DNA of 64,000 nt. It comes from Stappia sp. 28M-7 (GTDB lineage: Bacteria; Pseudomonadota; Alphaproteobacteria; Rhizobiales; Stappiaceae). The stretch is from assembly GCF_014252955.1 (NCBI RefSeq), contig NZ_JACMIA010000001.1, positions 4,670,862-4,734,861 of the forward strand, given 5' to 3'. The notes under the pieces were generated by a model, which saw only the letters and a list, made by a program, of their open reading frames with translations, did no database searches and was not told the DNA's origin. How positions within the stretch are numbered: the first letter of the stretch is position 1; each line of letters begins with the position of its first letter. Made by a program: the position numbers and the translations under genes. Of the stretch, positions 50,383 to 60,267 are shown in pieces.

Positions 50383-50550
50383 CTCTGCCTCCAGAAAAGG
50401 GCGAAAATCGACGTTGAGAAAAGGCAATCAAGACACAAAGATATATAAAATCATATCTGCGCAAAATATGGAAATAGCAAAAATTGGGTAGTTCCTTTTC
50501 TGAAGTCTCTTAGTGTCGGTTCTTTCCTTAAGTAAGGCTCCCCCTCCCCC

Positions 50551-52404
50551 TCACTCCGGCCGCACGCGCAAAGCCCGCAGGGCGTTGAGGATCACGGCGA
50601 CGTCGATCGCCTCCTGCAGCAGGGCGCCCTGCAGCGGCGTCAGGTAGCCGAAGGCGGCGGCGATCATGCCCAGCACCGACAGGCCGATGCCGGCGACGAC
50701 GCTTTCCAGCGCGATCCGCCGCGCGGCGCGGGCGATCTCCATCCCGGCGCCCAGCCTCTCGATCCGGTCGACCAGCAGCACCACGTCCGCCGCCTCGGCC
50801 GAGGCCGCCGCCCCGCGCGCGCCCATGGCAACGCCCACATCGGCCGCCGCCAGCGCCGGCGCGTCGTTGACGCCATCGCCCACCATCATCACCGGGCCGT
50901 GCTTGTGCTCGGTGAGAACCAGCAGCACCTTCTGGTCGGGCGACAGCCCGGCGCGCAGCCCGTCGAGGCCGAGCCCCTCCGTCACCCGCTCGGCCACGTC
51001 CGCCCGGTCGCCGGTCGCCAGCAGGATCCGCTCGATGCCGCCGCGCCGCAGCCCGTCCAGCATCGCGCCGACGCCCTCGCGCAACGGGTCCGACATCACC
51101 AGATGCCCGGCCATCCGCCCGTCCACCGCCACCGCGACGACCACCGCCCCGGCGGCGGCGTCGGGCAGCGCGCCGCGCGTCTTCTCCGCGCCCTCGCCTG
51201 CAACTTCACCCGCGACGAAACCGTGGCCGCCGACCACGACCGCGCGCCCGGCCACCTGTCCGATCACCCCTTCGCCGGCCCGCTCCACCACCTGCAGGGG
51301 CACTTCGAGCGCAAGGCCCCGCTCGCGCGCGGCGGCGACGATGGCCTGGGCGACCGGGTGTTTCGAGGCCTGATCCAGCGATGCGGCAAGGCGCAGCAGC
51401 TCCGCCTCGCCCAGGCCGTCCTCGGCGTCGATGGTGACGATCTGCGGCCGCCCGTCGGTCAGCGTGCCGGTCTTGTCGAGGATCAGCGTGCGGATGCGCG
51501 CCATGGTCTCCAGCGGCCCGGCGCCCTTGATCAGAACGCCGAAATGCGCCGCCCGCGACAGGCCGGCGACCAGCGCCACCGGCACGGCAAGGATCAGCGG
51601 GCAGGGTGTTGCCACCACCAGCACGGCAACGGCGCGGATCGGGTCGCCCGTCGCCCACCATGCGCCGAACGCAATGACCAGCGTGACCGCCAGAAAGCCC
51701 AGCGACCAGCGGTCGGCGAGCCGCGACATCGGCGCCTTGGAACGCTGCGCCTCCTCCACCAGCCGGACGATGCCGGCATAGGTGCTTTCCGCCGCGCGGC
51801 GGGCGGCGGTCATGTCGAACGCCTCGCCCGCATTGGTCGCCCCGCTCATCGCCTCATGGCCCTGCGACAGGCGCTGCGGCAGGGATTCGCCGGTCAGCGC
51901 CGAGGTGTCGAGGAAGGCGGTTTCGGAAGCGAGCGTCCCGTCGACCGGCACCACGTCGCCCTGCCGGATCAGCAGCCGGTCGCCGGGCTGGATCTCATTG
52001 AGCGGCACATCCTCCAGCGCGCCGCCGCGATAGCGCGTCGCCGTGCGCGGCACCCGCGACAGCAGGTCGTGCATCTCGCGCCGGGCCCGCCCTTCGGCAA
52101 AGCTCTCCAGGAAGGTGCCGCCCGAATACATCACCGCGACGACGGCCGCCGCCAGCGTTTCGCCGAAGGCGAGCGCCGCGCTCATCGACAGCGCCGCGAC
52201 GATGTCGAGGCCGACCTCGCCGCGCCCGATGCTGCGCGCGATCTCGACAACCAGCGCGACGAGCGCCGGCACCACCCCGGCGAACCAGACGATGCGGGCG
52301 ATGTCGCCCTGGTCCGCGACATATAGGACGAGCCCGCCGGCCAGTCCGGCGACGGCAAGGATCAGGATCGCCGTCTTGAAACGGTCGCTCGCACTGCTCT
52401 CCAC
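50551..52404 (-). CDS. heavy-metal P1B-type ATPase with TPCP motif (nickel/iron exporter-like)
   Basis: 617-residue P-type ATPase from a GTG start at 52404. TGES actuator at 171-174, membrane metal motif TPCP at 266-269, phosphorylation DKTGT at 310-314, KHPVAQAI in the nucleotide domain, GDGVNDAPAL hinge and QEAIDVAVILNALRAL in the last helix. The TPCP and QEAID pair resembles the P1B-5 group (Sinorhizobium Nia, reported to export Ni and Fe), from memory. There is no N-terminal HMA domain and no C-terminal hemerythrin. It is divergent from nikR, consistent with nickel efflux opposing the Nik importer. Confidence 0.9.
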   Translation of the reverse strand: MESSASDRFKTAILILAVAGLAGGLVLYVADQGDIARIVWFAGVVPALVALVVEIARSIGRGEVGLDIVAALSMSAALAFGETLAAAVVAVMYSGGTFLESFAEGRARREMHDLLSRVPRTATRYRGGALEDVPLNEIQPGDRLLIRQGDVVPVDGTLASETAFLDTSALTGESLPQRLSQGHEAMSGATNAGEAFDMTAARRAAESTYAGIVRLVEEAQRSKAPMSRLADRWSLGFLAVTLVIAFGAWWATGDPIRAVAVLVVATPCPLILAVPVALVAGLSRAAHFGVLIKGAGPLETMARIRTLILDKTGTLTDGRPQIVTIDAEDGLGEAELLRLAASLDQASKHPVAQAIVAAARERGLALEVPLQVVERAGEGVIGQVAGRAVVVGGHGFVAGEVAGEGAEKTRGALPDAAAGAVVVAVAVDGRMAGHLVMSDPLREGVGAMLDGLRRGGIERILLATGDRADVAERVTEGLGLDGLRAGLSPDQKVLLVLTEHKHGPVMMVGDGVNDAPALAAADVGVAMGARGAAASAEAADVVLLVDRIERLGAGMEIARAARRIALESVVAGIGLSVLGMIAAAFGYLTPLQGALLQEAIDVAVILNALRALRVRPE

Positions 52405-52609
52405 ACTCTATCCCCTGGCTGGCGCGGCCGGCCGCCATGGCCCCCTTGCGCGTGGCTGGCGGCATCATTGCGCGCGCCGGCGGGTCCGTCGAGGCCGCGC
52501 GGCGTCGCAGACCTGTCGCAGACAGGCCGTTTGCTGACGCCTTCGCGGGGCAGCATCGCCCGTTCGCTTCTGCTATGGTCGCGCCGCTTGGCGGAACGGA
52601 CAAGGTTTC

Positions 52610-53140
52610 ATGGAACGTATCACGATCACGGTCGACGGGGATTTGTTGCGGCAGATCGATGCCCTCAGCGAGAAGCGCGGCTATGCCAGCCGTTCGGAGA
52701 TCTTCCGCGACATGGCGCGCGAGGCGCTTGCCCGCGAGGCGATCGGTCCGGACGGCGAGCTGGACAACGACCGCCCCTGCTACGGCGCGCTCACCTATGT
52801 CTACGACCACGGCATCCGCGACCTGCCCAACCGGCTGACCGACAACCACCACGCCCATCACGCGCTGTCGGTCGCCACCACCCATGTGCATGTCAGTGCC
52901 GAAAACTGCCTCGAAGTGTCGATCCTGGCCGGCACCGCCGGCGATTTGCGCCGCTTCGCCGACAGCGTGACCAGCCAGCGCGGCGTGCGCCACGGCAGCC
53001 TGCATGTCTTTCCCGCCGCCCCCGGCGAGACGCTGCTGGTGCGCGGCCAGCCGCACACGCATGACCACGACCACCATCACGGGCACGATCATCCCCATCA
53101 CGAGGGCGATGTGCCGAAAGACGAGCCGCTGAAGCCTTGA
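52610..53140 (+). CDS. nikR: nickel-responsive repressor NikR with long His-rich tail
   Basis: Ribbon-helix-helix repressor of nickel uptake, 176 residues. RHH domain 1-45 (ITITVDGDLLRQIDALSEKRGYASRSEIFRDM), then the ACT-like nickel domain whose ligands match E. coli spacing exactly: His81, His92, His94 and Cys100 (E. coli 76, 87, 89, 95). Residues 149-164 add ten histidines in an alternating His/Asp tail absent from E. coli NikR, a possible extra metal store. AAGG precedes ATG. It sits between the divergent P1B ATPase and nikA; the operator just upstream of nikA fits it. Confidence 0.94.
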   Translation: MERITITVDGDLLRQIDALSEKRGYASRSEIFRDMAREALAREAIGPDGELDNDRPCYGALTYVYDHGIRDLPNRLTDNHHAHHALSVATTHVHVSAENCLEVSILAGTAGDLRRFADSVTSQRGVRHGSLHVFPAAPGETLLVRGQPHTHDHDHHHGHDHPHHEGDVPKDEPLKP

Positions 53141-53150
53141 CCGCACAGGG

Positions 53151-53181
53151 CAGTATGATGTTATTGAAATAACTCATACTG
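53151..53181. promoter_or_regulatory. NikR-type operator upstream of nikA
   Basis: CAGTATGA (53151-53158) and TCATACTG (53174-53181) are perfect 8-bp inverted arms with a 15-bp spacer, which itself holds GTTATT/AATAAC. E. coli NikR uses GTATGA-N16-TCATAC; here the half-sites are identical and the spacer is one base shorter. It ends 26 bp before the nikA ATG. Confidence 0.85.
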
Positions 53182-53207
53182 TGATCCTCCTGCCCTGAAA
53201 GCGACCG

Positions 53208-54833
53208 ATGTTCGAGGTTTTCCGCGGCGCAGCGCGCGTCCTTGCCCGCTCCGCTCTCCTTGCCTGCCTGATTCTCCCCTCGAGCCTCGTGCCCCTGTCC
53301 CCGATGCCCGCTGCCGCGGACGGGCTTGACCTCGCCTTTTCCTGGCCGCTCAATGTCGGCCCGCTCAATCCGCATCTCTATTCGCCGAACCAGATGTTCG
53401 CGCAGAACATGGTCTACGAGCCCCTGGTGCGCTACCGCGCGGACGGCACCGTCGTGCCTTGGCTCGCGGCCTCCTGGGACGTGTCGGAGGGTGGGCGCGT
53501 CTATACCTTCGCGCTGCGCGAGTACGTGACCTTTTCCAACGGCGAGCCCTTCGATGCCGCCGCTGCCAAGGCGAATTTCGACGCGATCCTCGCCAACCGC
53601 TCCCGCCATGCCTGGCTGGAGCTCGCCAACCAGATTGTCTCGGCCGAGGTTGCCGGCCCGCACCTTTTGCGGCTCACCCTCAAGGACGCCTATTACCCGG
53701 TGCTGCAGGAACTGGCGCTGCCCCGCCCCTTCCGCTTCATCGCGCCCTCGCAGTTCGTTGCGGGCGGCACGAAGGACGGCATCACCGCTCCCGTCGGCAC
53801 CGGCCCCTGGATGCTCGCCGAGACCTCGCTCGGCGAGCGCGACGTCTTCACCCGCAACGAAGCCTATTGGGGCGAGAAGCCTGCCTATGCCTCGGTCACC
53901 GGCAAGGTCATCCCCGATCCCAACACCCGCGCCATCGCCTTCGAGACCGGCGAGATCGACCTGATCTACGGCAGCGACGGGCCGATCTCGCCCGACACGT
54001 TCGAGCGTTTTCGTTCCATGGGCGAGGCGGCCGGCATCACCGCCGCCCTGTCGGAACCGCTGGAAAGCCGGGTCCTGGCGCTCAACACCAATCACGGGGC
54101 GACGCGCGATCTTGCCGTGCGCCGGGCGATCAACCACGCCGTCGACAAGGACACGATGATCGCGACCGTGCTCTACGGTACCCAGCGCCGCGCCGACACC
54201 CTGTTCGCGCCCAACGTGCCGTATGCCGATATCGGCCTTGCGCCCTACGCGTACGATCTCGACGAGGCGCGGCGCCTGCTGGAAGAGGCCGGCTGGACCG
54301 CACCCGACGCCGGCGGCATCCGCGAGAAGGACGGCGCGCGGCTCAGCATCGAGCTCTGCTTCGTCGGCACGGATGCGGTCGCCAAGTCGATGGCCGAGAT
54401 CATCCAGGCGGATCTGCGCCGCGTCGGCATCGAGGTCCTGCTCACCGGAGAGGAGGAGAGCAGCATCTATGCCCGCCAGCGCGACGGCCGCTTCGGCATG
54501 ATCTTCAACCGCACCTGGGGCGCGCCTTACGATCCGCATGCCTTCGTCAGCTCCATGCGCCTGCCCTCCCATGCCGATTATCAGGCCCAGCTTGGCCTGG
54601 CCGACAAGGCCGAGATCGACGCGATGATCGGCCGGGCGCTGGTCAGCACCGACGAGACGGCGCGCCAGCAGATCTACCGCGATCTCCTCACCCGTCTGCA
54701 TGACGAGGCGGTCTACCTGCCGCTGACCTATGTCACCGCCATTGCGGTTGCGCGCAAGGAGGTCGGTCCGGTGCCCTTCGGCGCCATGTCGAGCGAGATC
54801 CCCTTCGACCGCCTGATCCCGGCGGCGGACTGA
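53208..54833 (+). CDS. nikA: nickel ABC transporter periplasmic binding protein NikA
   Basis: Periplasmic nickel-chelate binding protein of 541 residues. A signal sequence (hydrophobic 14-36, PAAA|DG) is followed by near-verbatim NikA blocks: [20 protein letters not shown] at 54-73, [78 protein letters not shown]. At residue 434 ([10 protein letters not shown]) this protein has Asn where E. coli NikA, from memory, has the nickel-ligating His416. Operon nikABCDE follows without gaps. Confidence 0.95.
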   Translation: MFEVFRGAARVLARSALLACLILPSSLVPLSPMPAAADGLDLAFSWPLNVGPLNPHLYSPNQMFAQNMVYEPLVRYRADGTVVPWLAASWDVSEGGRVYTFALREYVTFSNGEPFDAAAAKANFDAILANRSRHAWLELANQIVSAEVAGPHLLRLTLKDAYYPVLQELALPRPFRFIAPSQFVAGGTKDGITAPVGTGPWMLAETSLGERDVFTRNEAYWGEKPAYASVTGKVIPDPNTRAIAFETGEIDLIYGSDGPISPDTFERFRSMGEAAGITAALSEPLESRVLALNTNHGATRDLAVRRAINHAVDKDTMIATVLYGTQRRADTLFAPNVPYADIGLAPYAYDLDEARRLLEEAGWTAPDAGGIREKDGARLSIELCFVGTDAVAKSMAEIIQADLRRVGIEVLLTGEEESSIYARQRDGRFGMIFNRTWGAPYDPHAFVSSMRLPSHADYQAQLGLADKAEIDAMIGRALVSTDETARQQIYRDLLTRLHDEAVYLPLTYVTAIAVARKEVGPVPFGAMSSEIPFDRLIPAAD

Positions 54834-54837
54834 TCCG

Positions 54838-55782
54838 ATGGCCGGTTTCATTCTCCGCCGCGTCCTCCTCCTGGTGCCGATGCTGCTCGGCGCCTCGCTG
54901 GTCATCTTCCTGATGCTGCGGCTGGGGCCGAGCGACCCGGCGATGGACTATCTGCGCCTGTCCAAGTTGCCGCCGACGCCGCAGGCGCTGGAGGACGCGC
55001 GCATGATGCTCGGCCTCGACCGGCCGATCATGACCCAGTATCTCGACTGGCTCGGCAAGGCGGTGCGGCTCGATTTCGGGACCTCCTATGCCACCCAGCG
55101 CCCGGTTCTGCCGGACCTGCTGCACTTCCTGCCGGCAACGCTGCAACTCGCGGGTGTCGCGCTGGCGCTCACCATCGGCCTGTCGGTGCCGCTCGGCATC
55201 TGGGCGGCGCGCTACCGCGAGCGCTGGCCGGACCACCTGGTGCGGCTGATTGCCTTCATCGGCGTCTCGATGCCGAATTTCTGGCTCGGCTTCCTGCTGG
55301 TGCTGCTGTTCTCGGTCCATCTCGGCTGGCTGCCGGCGATGGGCCGTGGCGGGCTCGCCCATCTGGTGATGCCGGCGCTCGCCATCTCGTTCATGTCGCT
55401 CGCCATAAACGCCCGGCTGCTGCGCGCCAGCATGCTGGAGGCCGCCGGCCAGCCGCATGTGCGCTATGCGCGGCTGCGCGGCCTGCCCGAGCGGCGGGTC
55501 GAGCGCGCCCATGTGCTGCGCAATGCCTGGCTGCCCGTCATCACCGCCATGGGCATGCATGTCGGCGAGATGATCGGCGGCACCCTGATCATCGAAAGCA
55601 TCTTCGGCTGGCCCGGCGTCGGCCGCTATGCCGTCTCGGCGATCCTCAACCGCGACTATCCGGTGATCCAGTGCTTCACCCTGGCCATGGTCGCGATCTT
55701 CATGCTGTGCAATCTCGTGGTCGACATCGTCTATGCGCTGGCCGACCCGCGCATCCGCCTGTCGGCGGAGGGGGTGGAATGA
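54838..55782 (+). CDS. nikB: nickel ABC transporter permease NikB
   Basis: 314-residue inner-membrane permease of the Opp/Dpp/Nik type with about six spans. N-terminal [33 protein letters not shown] is typical; the EAA loop reads [21 protein letters not shown] at 200-220, and the C-terminus ends [12 protein letters not shown] is 4 bp after the nikA stop. Its stop overlaps the nikC start (ATGA). Confidence 0.94.
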   Translation: MAGFILRRVLLLVPMLLGASLVIFLMLRLGPSDPAMDYLRLSKLPPTPQALEDARMMLGLDRPIMTQYLDWLGKAVRLDFGTSYATQRPVLPDLLHFLPATLQLAGVALALTIGLSVPLGIWAARYRERWPDHLVRLIAFIGVSMPNFWLGFLLVLLFSVHLGWLPAMGRGGLAHLVMPALAISFMSLAINARLLRASMLEAAGQPHVRYARLRGLPERRVERAHVLRNAWLPVITAMGMHVGEMIGGTLIIESIFGWPGVGRYAVSAILNRDYPVIQCFTLAMVAIFMLCNLVVDIVYALADPRIRLSAEGVE

Positions 55783-56684
55783 CCGACCTGCCGCTCTCTG
55801 CTCCGTCCCCTGGCCCCTCAGCGCGCCCTTCCCGCCGGCTTCTCTCCCGGCTGGCCGCGCCCTTCTCGGGCCGCTGGCCGGTGCGCATCGCCCTCGCCGT
55901 CGTCGTCCTGCTGCTGGTCGCGGCGGTGGCAGGCCCCTGGATCTCGCCGCACGATCCGGACCTCATCGACCTGACCCAGCGCCTGCAGGGCGCCGATGCC
56001 GTCCACTGGCTCGGCACCGATCATCTCGGCCGCGACATCCTCTCGCGGCTGATCGCCGGCGTGCGCGTGTCGCTCGGCGTCGTCGCGCTGACGCTGGCGC
56101 TCATTCTCGTGCTCGGCATCGTGGTCGGCGGCGCCTCCGGCTTCATCGGCGGGCGCATCGACCAGCTGATCATGCGCGTCACCGACGTGTTCCTCACCTT
56201 CCCCACCCTGGTGCTGGCGCTGTTCATGATCGGTATGCTCGGCACCGGCCTCGTCAACGTGGTCATCGCCATCGCGCTGTCGCACTGGGCCTGGTATGCG
56301 CGCATCGTGCGCGGCATCGTCCTGTCGCTGCGCCATCGCGACTACCTGCTGGCCGCCCGCCTTGCCGGGGCCAGCCGGCTGCGCATCTTCGCCGCGCACC
56401 TGCTGCCCGCCACCTTGTCGCAGCTCCTGGTGCTCGCCACGCTCGATATCGGCCACATGATGCTGCATGTCTCCGGCCTCTCCTTCCTCGGCCTCGGCGT
56501 CGCGCCGCCGACCGCCGAATGGGGCGTGATGATCGGCGATGCGCGCCAGTTCGTCTGGACCGCGCCGATGCTGATCTTCTGGCCGGGCCTCGCCCTCTTC
56601 GTCTCGGTGATGGCGTTCAACATCCTGGGCGATGCGCTGCGCGACCGTCTCGACCCGCATCTGAGGGCGGACCATTGTCATTGA
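55779..56684 (+). CDS. nikC: nickel ABC transporter permease NikC
   Basis: 301-residue second permease. After a short basic/Pro-rich N-terminus, [38 protein letters not shown] at about 48-85 is the OppC-type signature region; the EAA-like loop is [20 protein letters not shown], and [19 protein letters not shown] follows. The start overlaps nikB by 4 bp and the stop overlaps nikD, so the permeases are made in equal amounts. Confidence 0.94.
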   Translation: MTDLPLSAPSPGPSARPSRRLLSRLAAPFSGRWPVRIALAVVVLLLVAAVAGPWISPHDPDLIDLTQRLQGADAVHWLGTDHLGRDILSRLIAGVRVSLGVVALTLALILVLGIVVGGASGFIGGRIDQLIMRVTDVFLTFPTLVLALFMIGMLGTGLVNVVIAIALSHWAWYARIVRGIVLSLRHRDYLLAARLAGASRLRIFAAHLLPATLSQLLVLATLDIGHMMLHVSGLSFLGLGVAPPTAEWGVMIGDARQFVWTAPMLIFWPGLALFVSVMAFNILGDALRDRLDPHLRADHCH

Positions 56685-57499
56685 ATCTCGCCCCCACACC
56701 CTCCTCCGCATCCGGCCTCCTCTCCATTGAGGGGCTGACGGTCGCCGCCGGTTCCGGCTCCGGTGCCGACGGCGCGGTCCTGGTCCGCGACCTGACGCTG
56801 GAGGTCCGGCGCGGCCGCGTCCTGGCGCTGGTCGGCGCCAGCGGATCGGGCAAGTCGATGACCTGCATGGCCGCGCTCGGCACTTTGCCGCCCGGCACCA
56901 GGGCGCTGTCCGGCCGCGTCCGTCTCAATGGTGCCGAGTGCGCGCCCGCCGCCCTTCGCGGCCGACAGGTCGCGACGATCCTGCAGAACCCGCGCAGCGC
57001 CTTCAATCCGGTCCGCACCATGCGCGATCATGCGCTGGAGACGCTTGCCGCGCTGGGCCTTTCAGGGCCCGATGCAGAAGCGCGCATTGCGGCGGCGATG
57101 GCCGAGGCCGGGCTCGACGAGCCCGCCCGCATCCTGCCGCTGCATGCCTTCGAGATGAGCGGCGGCATGCTGCAGCGGATGATGATCGCGCTGGCGCTCC
57201 TCGCCGATGCGCCGTTCCTCTTCGCCGACGAGCCGACCACCGATCTCGACCTCGTGGTGCAGATGCGCATCCTTGAGCTTCTGGAGCGTCTGGTTGCCGC
57301 GCGCGGCCTCGGCGTCCTGCTCGTCACCCACGACATGGGCGTCGTCGCCCGCCTCGCCGACGATGTCGCGGTGCTCGATCAGGGCCGCCTGGTCGAATGC
57401 GCGCCGGTCGAGGAGGTGTTTCAGGCGCCGCGCCATCCGGTCACCCGGATGCTGGTTGCGGCGCATCTTGCCCTTTACGGATTGGAGCTTGCCCCATGA
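56675..57499 (+). CDS. nikD: nickel ABC transporter ATP-binding protein NikD
   Basis: 274-residue ATPase from a TTG start at 56675 (GAGGGCGG upstream), overlapping nikC by 10 bp; a second TTG at 56681 is possible and no ATG precedes the Walker motif. Walker A GASGSGKS at 54-61, signature MSGGMLQR, Walker [13 protein letters not shown], and a switch His in VTHDMGVV. It pairs with NikE to power import. Its stop overlaps the nikE ATG. Confidence 0.9.
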   Translation: MSLNLAPTPSSASGLLSIEGLTVAAGSGSGADGAVLVRDLTLEVRRGRVLALVGASGSGKSMTCMAALGTLPPGTRALSGRVRLNGAECAPAALRGRQVATILQNPRSAFNPVRTMRDHALETLAALGLSGPDAEARIAAAMAEAGLDEPARILPLHAFEMSGGMLQRMMIALALLADAPFLFADEPTTDLDLVVQMRILELLERLVAARGLGVLLVTHDMGVVARLADDVAVLDQGRLVECAPVEEVFQAPRHPVTRMLVAAHLALYGLELAP

Positions 57500-58311
57500 C
57501 GCTGATCCGCGCCGATGGCGTCTCCCGGATCTATCGCAGTGTCTCGCTGGTCGGGACGGGCGCCGCGCGCACGGCGCTGGACGGCGTCTCGCTTTCGGTT
57601 GCGGCCGGCGAGACCGTCGCCCTGCTCGGCCGCAGCGGCTGCGGCAAGAGCACGCTGGCGCGCCTGCTCTGCGGGCTGGAGCGGCCCGACGGCGGCACCG
57701 TCGCCTTTCGCGGCACGCCGCTGGACCGTCTCGACCGGGCCGGCCTGCGCCGGTTCCGCCGCGAAGTGCAGATGGTGTTCCAGGACGCACCCGGCGCGGT
57801 CAATCCCCGCTTCGACATCCGCTCGATCATCGCCGAGCCGTTGCGTTATCTGACCTCGCTCGATGCTTCGGCCCGCGCCCGACGGGTCGACGAGCTGCTC
57901 GAAATGGTCGAGCTTCCGGCCTCGCTTGCCTCCATGCTGCCCTCGCAGGTCAGCGGCGGCCAGCTGCAGCGCGTGTGCATCGCCCGCGCTCTGGCGCCAG
58001 AGCCGGCTCTCGTCGTCCTCGACGAGGCGGTCTCCAATCTCGACCTGCACCTTCAGGCCGCCACGCTGGCGCTGCTCAAGCGGCTCCAGCAGGCCTCCGG
58101 CATCGCCTGCCTCTTCGTCACCCACGACCTGCGGCTGGTCGAGCGCTTCGCCGACCGCACCATCGTCATGCAGCGGGGACAAGTCGTCGAGGAGACGGGG
58201 ACAAGTGCTTTGGCCGAGCTGCGCCATCCCGCCTCGCTGGAGCTCAAGGCGGCGATCCTGCCGCCGCTCCCGGCACGCGTGCGCACCGTGAAGGTCGCCG
58301 CCGCGGGCTGA
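57496..58311 (+). CDS. nikE: nickel ABC transporter ATP-binding protein NikE
   Basis: 271-residue second ATPase. Walker A GRSGCGKS at 45-52, [13 protein letters not shown] (Q-loop), signature VSGGQLQR, Walker [14 protein letters not shown], switch [12 protein letters not shown]. The NPR following the Q-loop and the short C-terminal extension are typical of NikE/OppF. Last gene of nikABCDE; a nested inverted repeat that should end transcription follows about 30 bp downstream. Confidence 0.94.
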   Translation: MTLIRADGVSRIYRSVSLVGTGAARTALDGVSLSVAAGETVALLGRSGCGKSTLARLLCGLERPDGGTVAFRGTPLDRLDRAGLRRFRREVQMVFQDAPGAVNPRFDIRSIIAEPLRYLTSLDASARARRVDELLEMVELPASLASMLPSQVSGGQLQRVCIARALAPEPALVVLDEAVSNLDLHLQAATLALLKRLQQASGIACLFVTHDLRLVERFADRTIVMQRGQVVEETGTSALAELRHPASLELKAAILPPLPARVRTVKVAAAG

Positions 58312-58341
58312 TCGGCGGGATTGCGACGGCGCTCGCAAATT

Positions 58342-58392
58342 TTCGGGAAATTGAGACGGAATTTCGCAAAATCCGTCTCGAAAATTCCCGAA
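58342..58392. terminator. nested inverted repeat between nikE and the lipase gene
   Basis: Outer arms TTCGGGAA (58342-58349) / TTCCCGAA (58385-58392) enclose GAGACGGA (58353-58360) / TCCGTCTC (58372-58379), followed rightward by GATTTTATCTTTT. Placed between convergent genes, it can terminate both. Confidence 0.7.
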
Positions 58393-58398
58393 CAGATT

Positions 58399-59625
58399 TT
58401 ATCTTTTGGAACAAGTGCTTGACGCCGGTTTTCCGGCAAAGCGGTCCTCGGTCCAGGCCAGCAGTTGCGGCGTCAGCGCCGAGCCCGGTTCGACCAGGCT
58501 GACATGGGTGAGCCCAGGATATTCCCGGTAGTCGATCGCCTGGCCGGCGGCGCAGCGCCGCGCGACATAGCCATCCTGCAGCCTCGGATCGATCACCTCG
58601 TCGGCCAGACCCTGCGCCAGCAGCACCGGCGCGTCGATGGCCCCGTTCGGGTCGTTCTGCGCCAGCCGCTCCCCGAACGGGCCGTCAGAAATCGGTTGCA
58701 GGAACAGTCCCTGATCGGGCAGCAGCCGGGTCAGGGCGAGCGACCAGGCAGTGCGCCAGTCGAAGATGCAGCGGCGGGATATGTCCTTGGCCACCATCGC
58801 ATGGAAGCGGCTGATATAGGCCTCGCCGATCTCCGGGTAGAGCCGGTGATAGGCGGTGTAGAGATAGGCCGTGATGATCTCGCCGAAGCTGCTGCGGGCG
58901 CCGTAGCCGATCATGGCGGCAAGCTCGGTCGCCGGCGCCATCGCGGCGACCCCGGCGATCTTCAGGTCCGGCGCGTCCGTGCCGGCCCGCATGCCGGTCC
59001 ACAGCGCCGCATGGCCGCCCTGCGAATGGCCCCAGACGACGACGCGGTCGCCGAGCTGCCACTCCGCCATCTGTCTGGCGGCATTGACGGAATCGAGCAC
59101 CGAATAGGCCGCGACCTGCCCGACCAGATAGGCGTGATGTCCCGGCGTACCCATGCCCGCATAGTCGGTCGCCACCATCGCCCAGCCGCGCTTGACCACC
59201 TCGTCCATGCCCGGCGTGCCGCCGAAGGGTGCGGGCGAGATGGAGGGCGCGCAGCCCCGGGCGATGCCGGTGGTGCCGTGCGCCCAGGCGATCAGCGGTC
59301 GCGGTCCTTGCGCGGGGATATCCGGCAGCACGACGATTGCGCTTGCGACCGTCGGCGAGCCGTCTTCCAGGCGGCTGGTATAGAGGATACGCCAGCCCTT
59401 CGCCCCGGCCGGAATGTCGGTGTCGTAGGCTTCGCTGCGCAGGAGCATGCCCGGTTCGGCGGGCACGGTTTCGGGCGGGGTGTAGAAGGCGTCGGGCCGG
59501 TCCGGCAGGGTCAGCCACCAGCCCGCCGCCAGCGCGATGAGTACCAGCAGGCCGAGCCCGCCCAGCCACCGGCCGACCGCGCGGCCTCGCCCGCCCTTGC
59601 GGGCGCCGTTCTTCTCGTCCTGCAT
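58399..59625 (-). CDS. secretory-lipase-like alpha/beta hydrolase with N-terminal membrane anchor
   Basis: 408-residue serine hydrolase of the LIP/secretory lipase type. A membrane anchor or uncleaved signal spans about 19-40 after a basic N-terminus. Nucleophile GHSQGG with Ser201, WAHGTTGIARGCAPS near the oxyanion region, ATDYAGMGTPG, and late LAQGLADEVIDP and GLTHVSL supplying acid and His. Substrates are unknown; ester hydrolysis outside the cytoplasm is inferred. ATG at 59625 follows GGGGACAG. Confidence 0.85.
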   Translation of the reverse strand: MQDEKNGARKGGRGRAVGRWLGGLGLLVLIALAAGWWLTLPDRPDAFYTPPETVPAEPGMLLRSEAYDTDIPAGAKGWRILYTSRLEDGSPTVASAIVVLPDIPAQGPRPLIAWAHGTTGIARGCAPSISPAPFGGTPGMDEVVKRGWAMVATDYAGMGTPGHHAYLVGQVAAYSVLDSVNAARQMAEWQLGDRVVVWGHSQGGHAALWTGMRAGTDAPDLKIAGVAAMAPATELAAMIGYGARSSFGEIITAYLYTAYHRLYPEIGEAYISRFHAMVAKDISRRCIFDWRTAWSLALTRLLPDQGLFLQPISDGPFGERLAQNDPNGAIDAPVLLAQGLADEVIDPRLQDGYVARRCAAGQAIDYREYPGLTHVSLVEPGSALTPQLLAWTEDRFAGKPASSTCSKR

Positions 59626-59757
59626 CTGTCCCCCTGCCCCAAGCCGGTGCAACGCACCATCCTTGTCACGATGGCAAGGCTCAAGGCAATTGTCACATGC
59701 AGCGGTCCATCGTGGCGGCGGGGATTTCCGGCCTCCGCCCGCTCGGGACCGGCCGGA

Positions 59758-60258
59758 TCAATCCCCGGTGAAGGCGAGCATCCGTCCGCAGACCAGCGCA
59801 GCGGTCCACAGGATCAGCGACAGCGCCCCGGCAAGCCGCAGCCGGGCCGACGAAAGCTGTGCCAGCCGGTCGGCCATGTCGCCATCCGCCGCACCTTTTG
59901 CCGCCGCCCTGTGGGTGACGAGGGCCGAGCCCGCTCCCAGCAGGATGAGGCCGATCTTGGCGAGGAACAGCGGCGCGCTGGCGTAGTCGGCGGGCGCCGA
60001 GAGAAACAGCAGCGCGCCGGTGACCAGCGCGAGCGCCAGCCCGCCGGCAGCAACCGGCACCAGTGCCCGGGCAAGCCCGGCCAGCGGAACACGGCCGCGC
60101 CACAGCCCGAGGAGCCGCAGGTCGAGCGGCACGATGGCGCCGAAAAGCAGCGACAAGCCAATCACATGCAGCGTGTTGACGCCGGCATAGCCCCAGCGCG
60201 AGACCCGCATCCACTCGGCCAGCGGCAGCCCCGCAAGCAGGTCTACAAGCGTCTGCAT
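59758..60258 (-). CDS. membrane protein, DUF6644-like
   Basis: 166-residue protein with about four to five spans (near 25-45, 63-83, 90-112, 143-160). The pattern MQTLVDLLAGLPLAEWMR..., GYAGVNTLHVIGLSLLFGAIVPLDLRLLG resembles a family I recall as DUF6644, found beside DUF6152 genes. Conserved His31 in a membrane segment could bind haem or metal, which is speculation. It starts 9 bp after the DUF6152 stop, so they share an mRNA. Confidence 0.7.
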   Translation of the reverse strand: MQTLVDLLAGLPLAEWMRVSRWGYAGVNTLHVIGLSLLFGAIVPLDLRLLGLWRGRVPLAGLARALVPVAAGGLALALVTGALLFLSAPADYASAPLFLAKIGLILLGAGSALVTHRAAAKGAADGDMADRLAQLSSARLRLAGALSLILWTAALVCGRMLAFTGD

Positions 60259-60267
60259 CGGGGCGAA

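Noticed and set aside
50428..50550. Possible right attachment site matching the tRNA-Arg 3' end
   Set aside because: Only a TGTCGG fragment is shared with the tRNA tail; too short to call a direct repeat.
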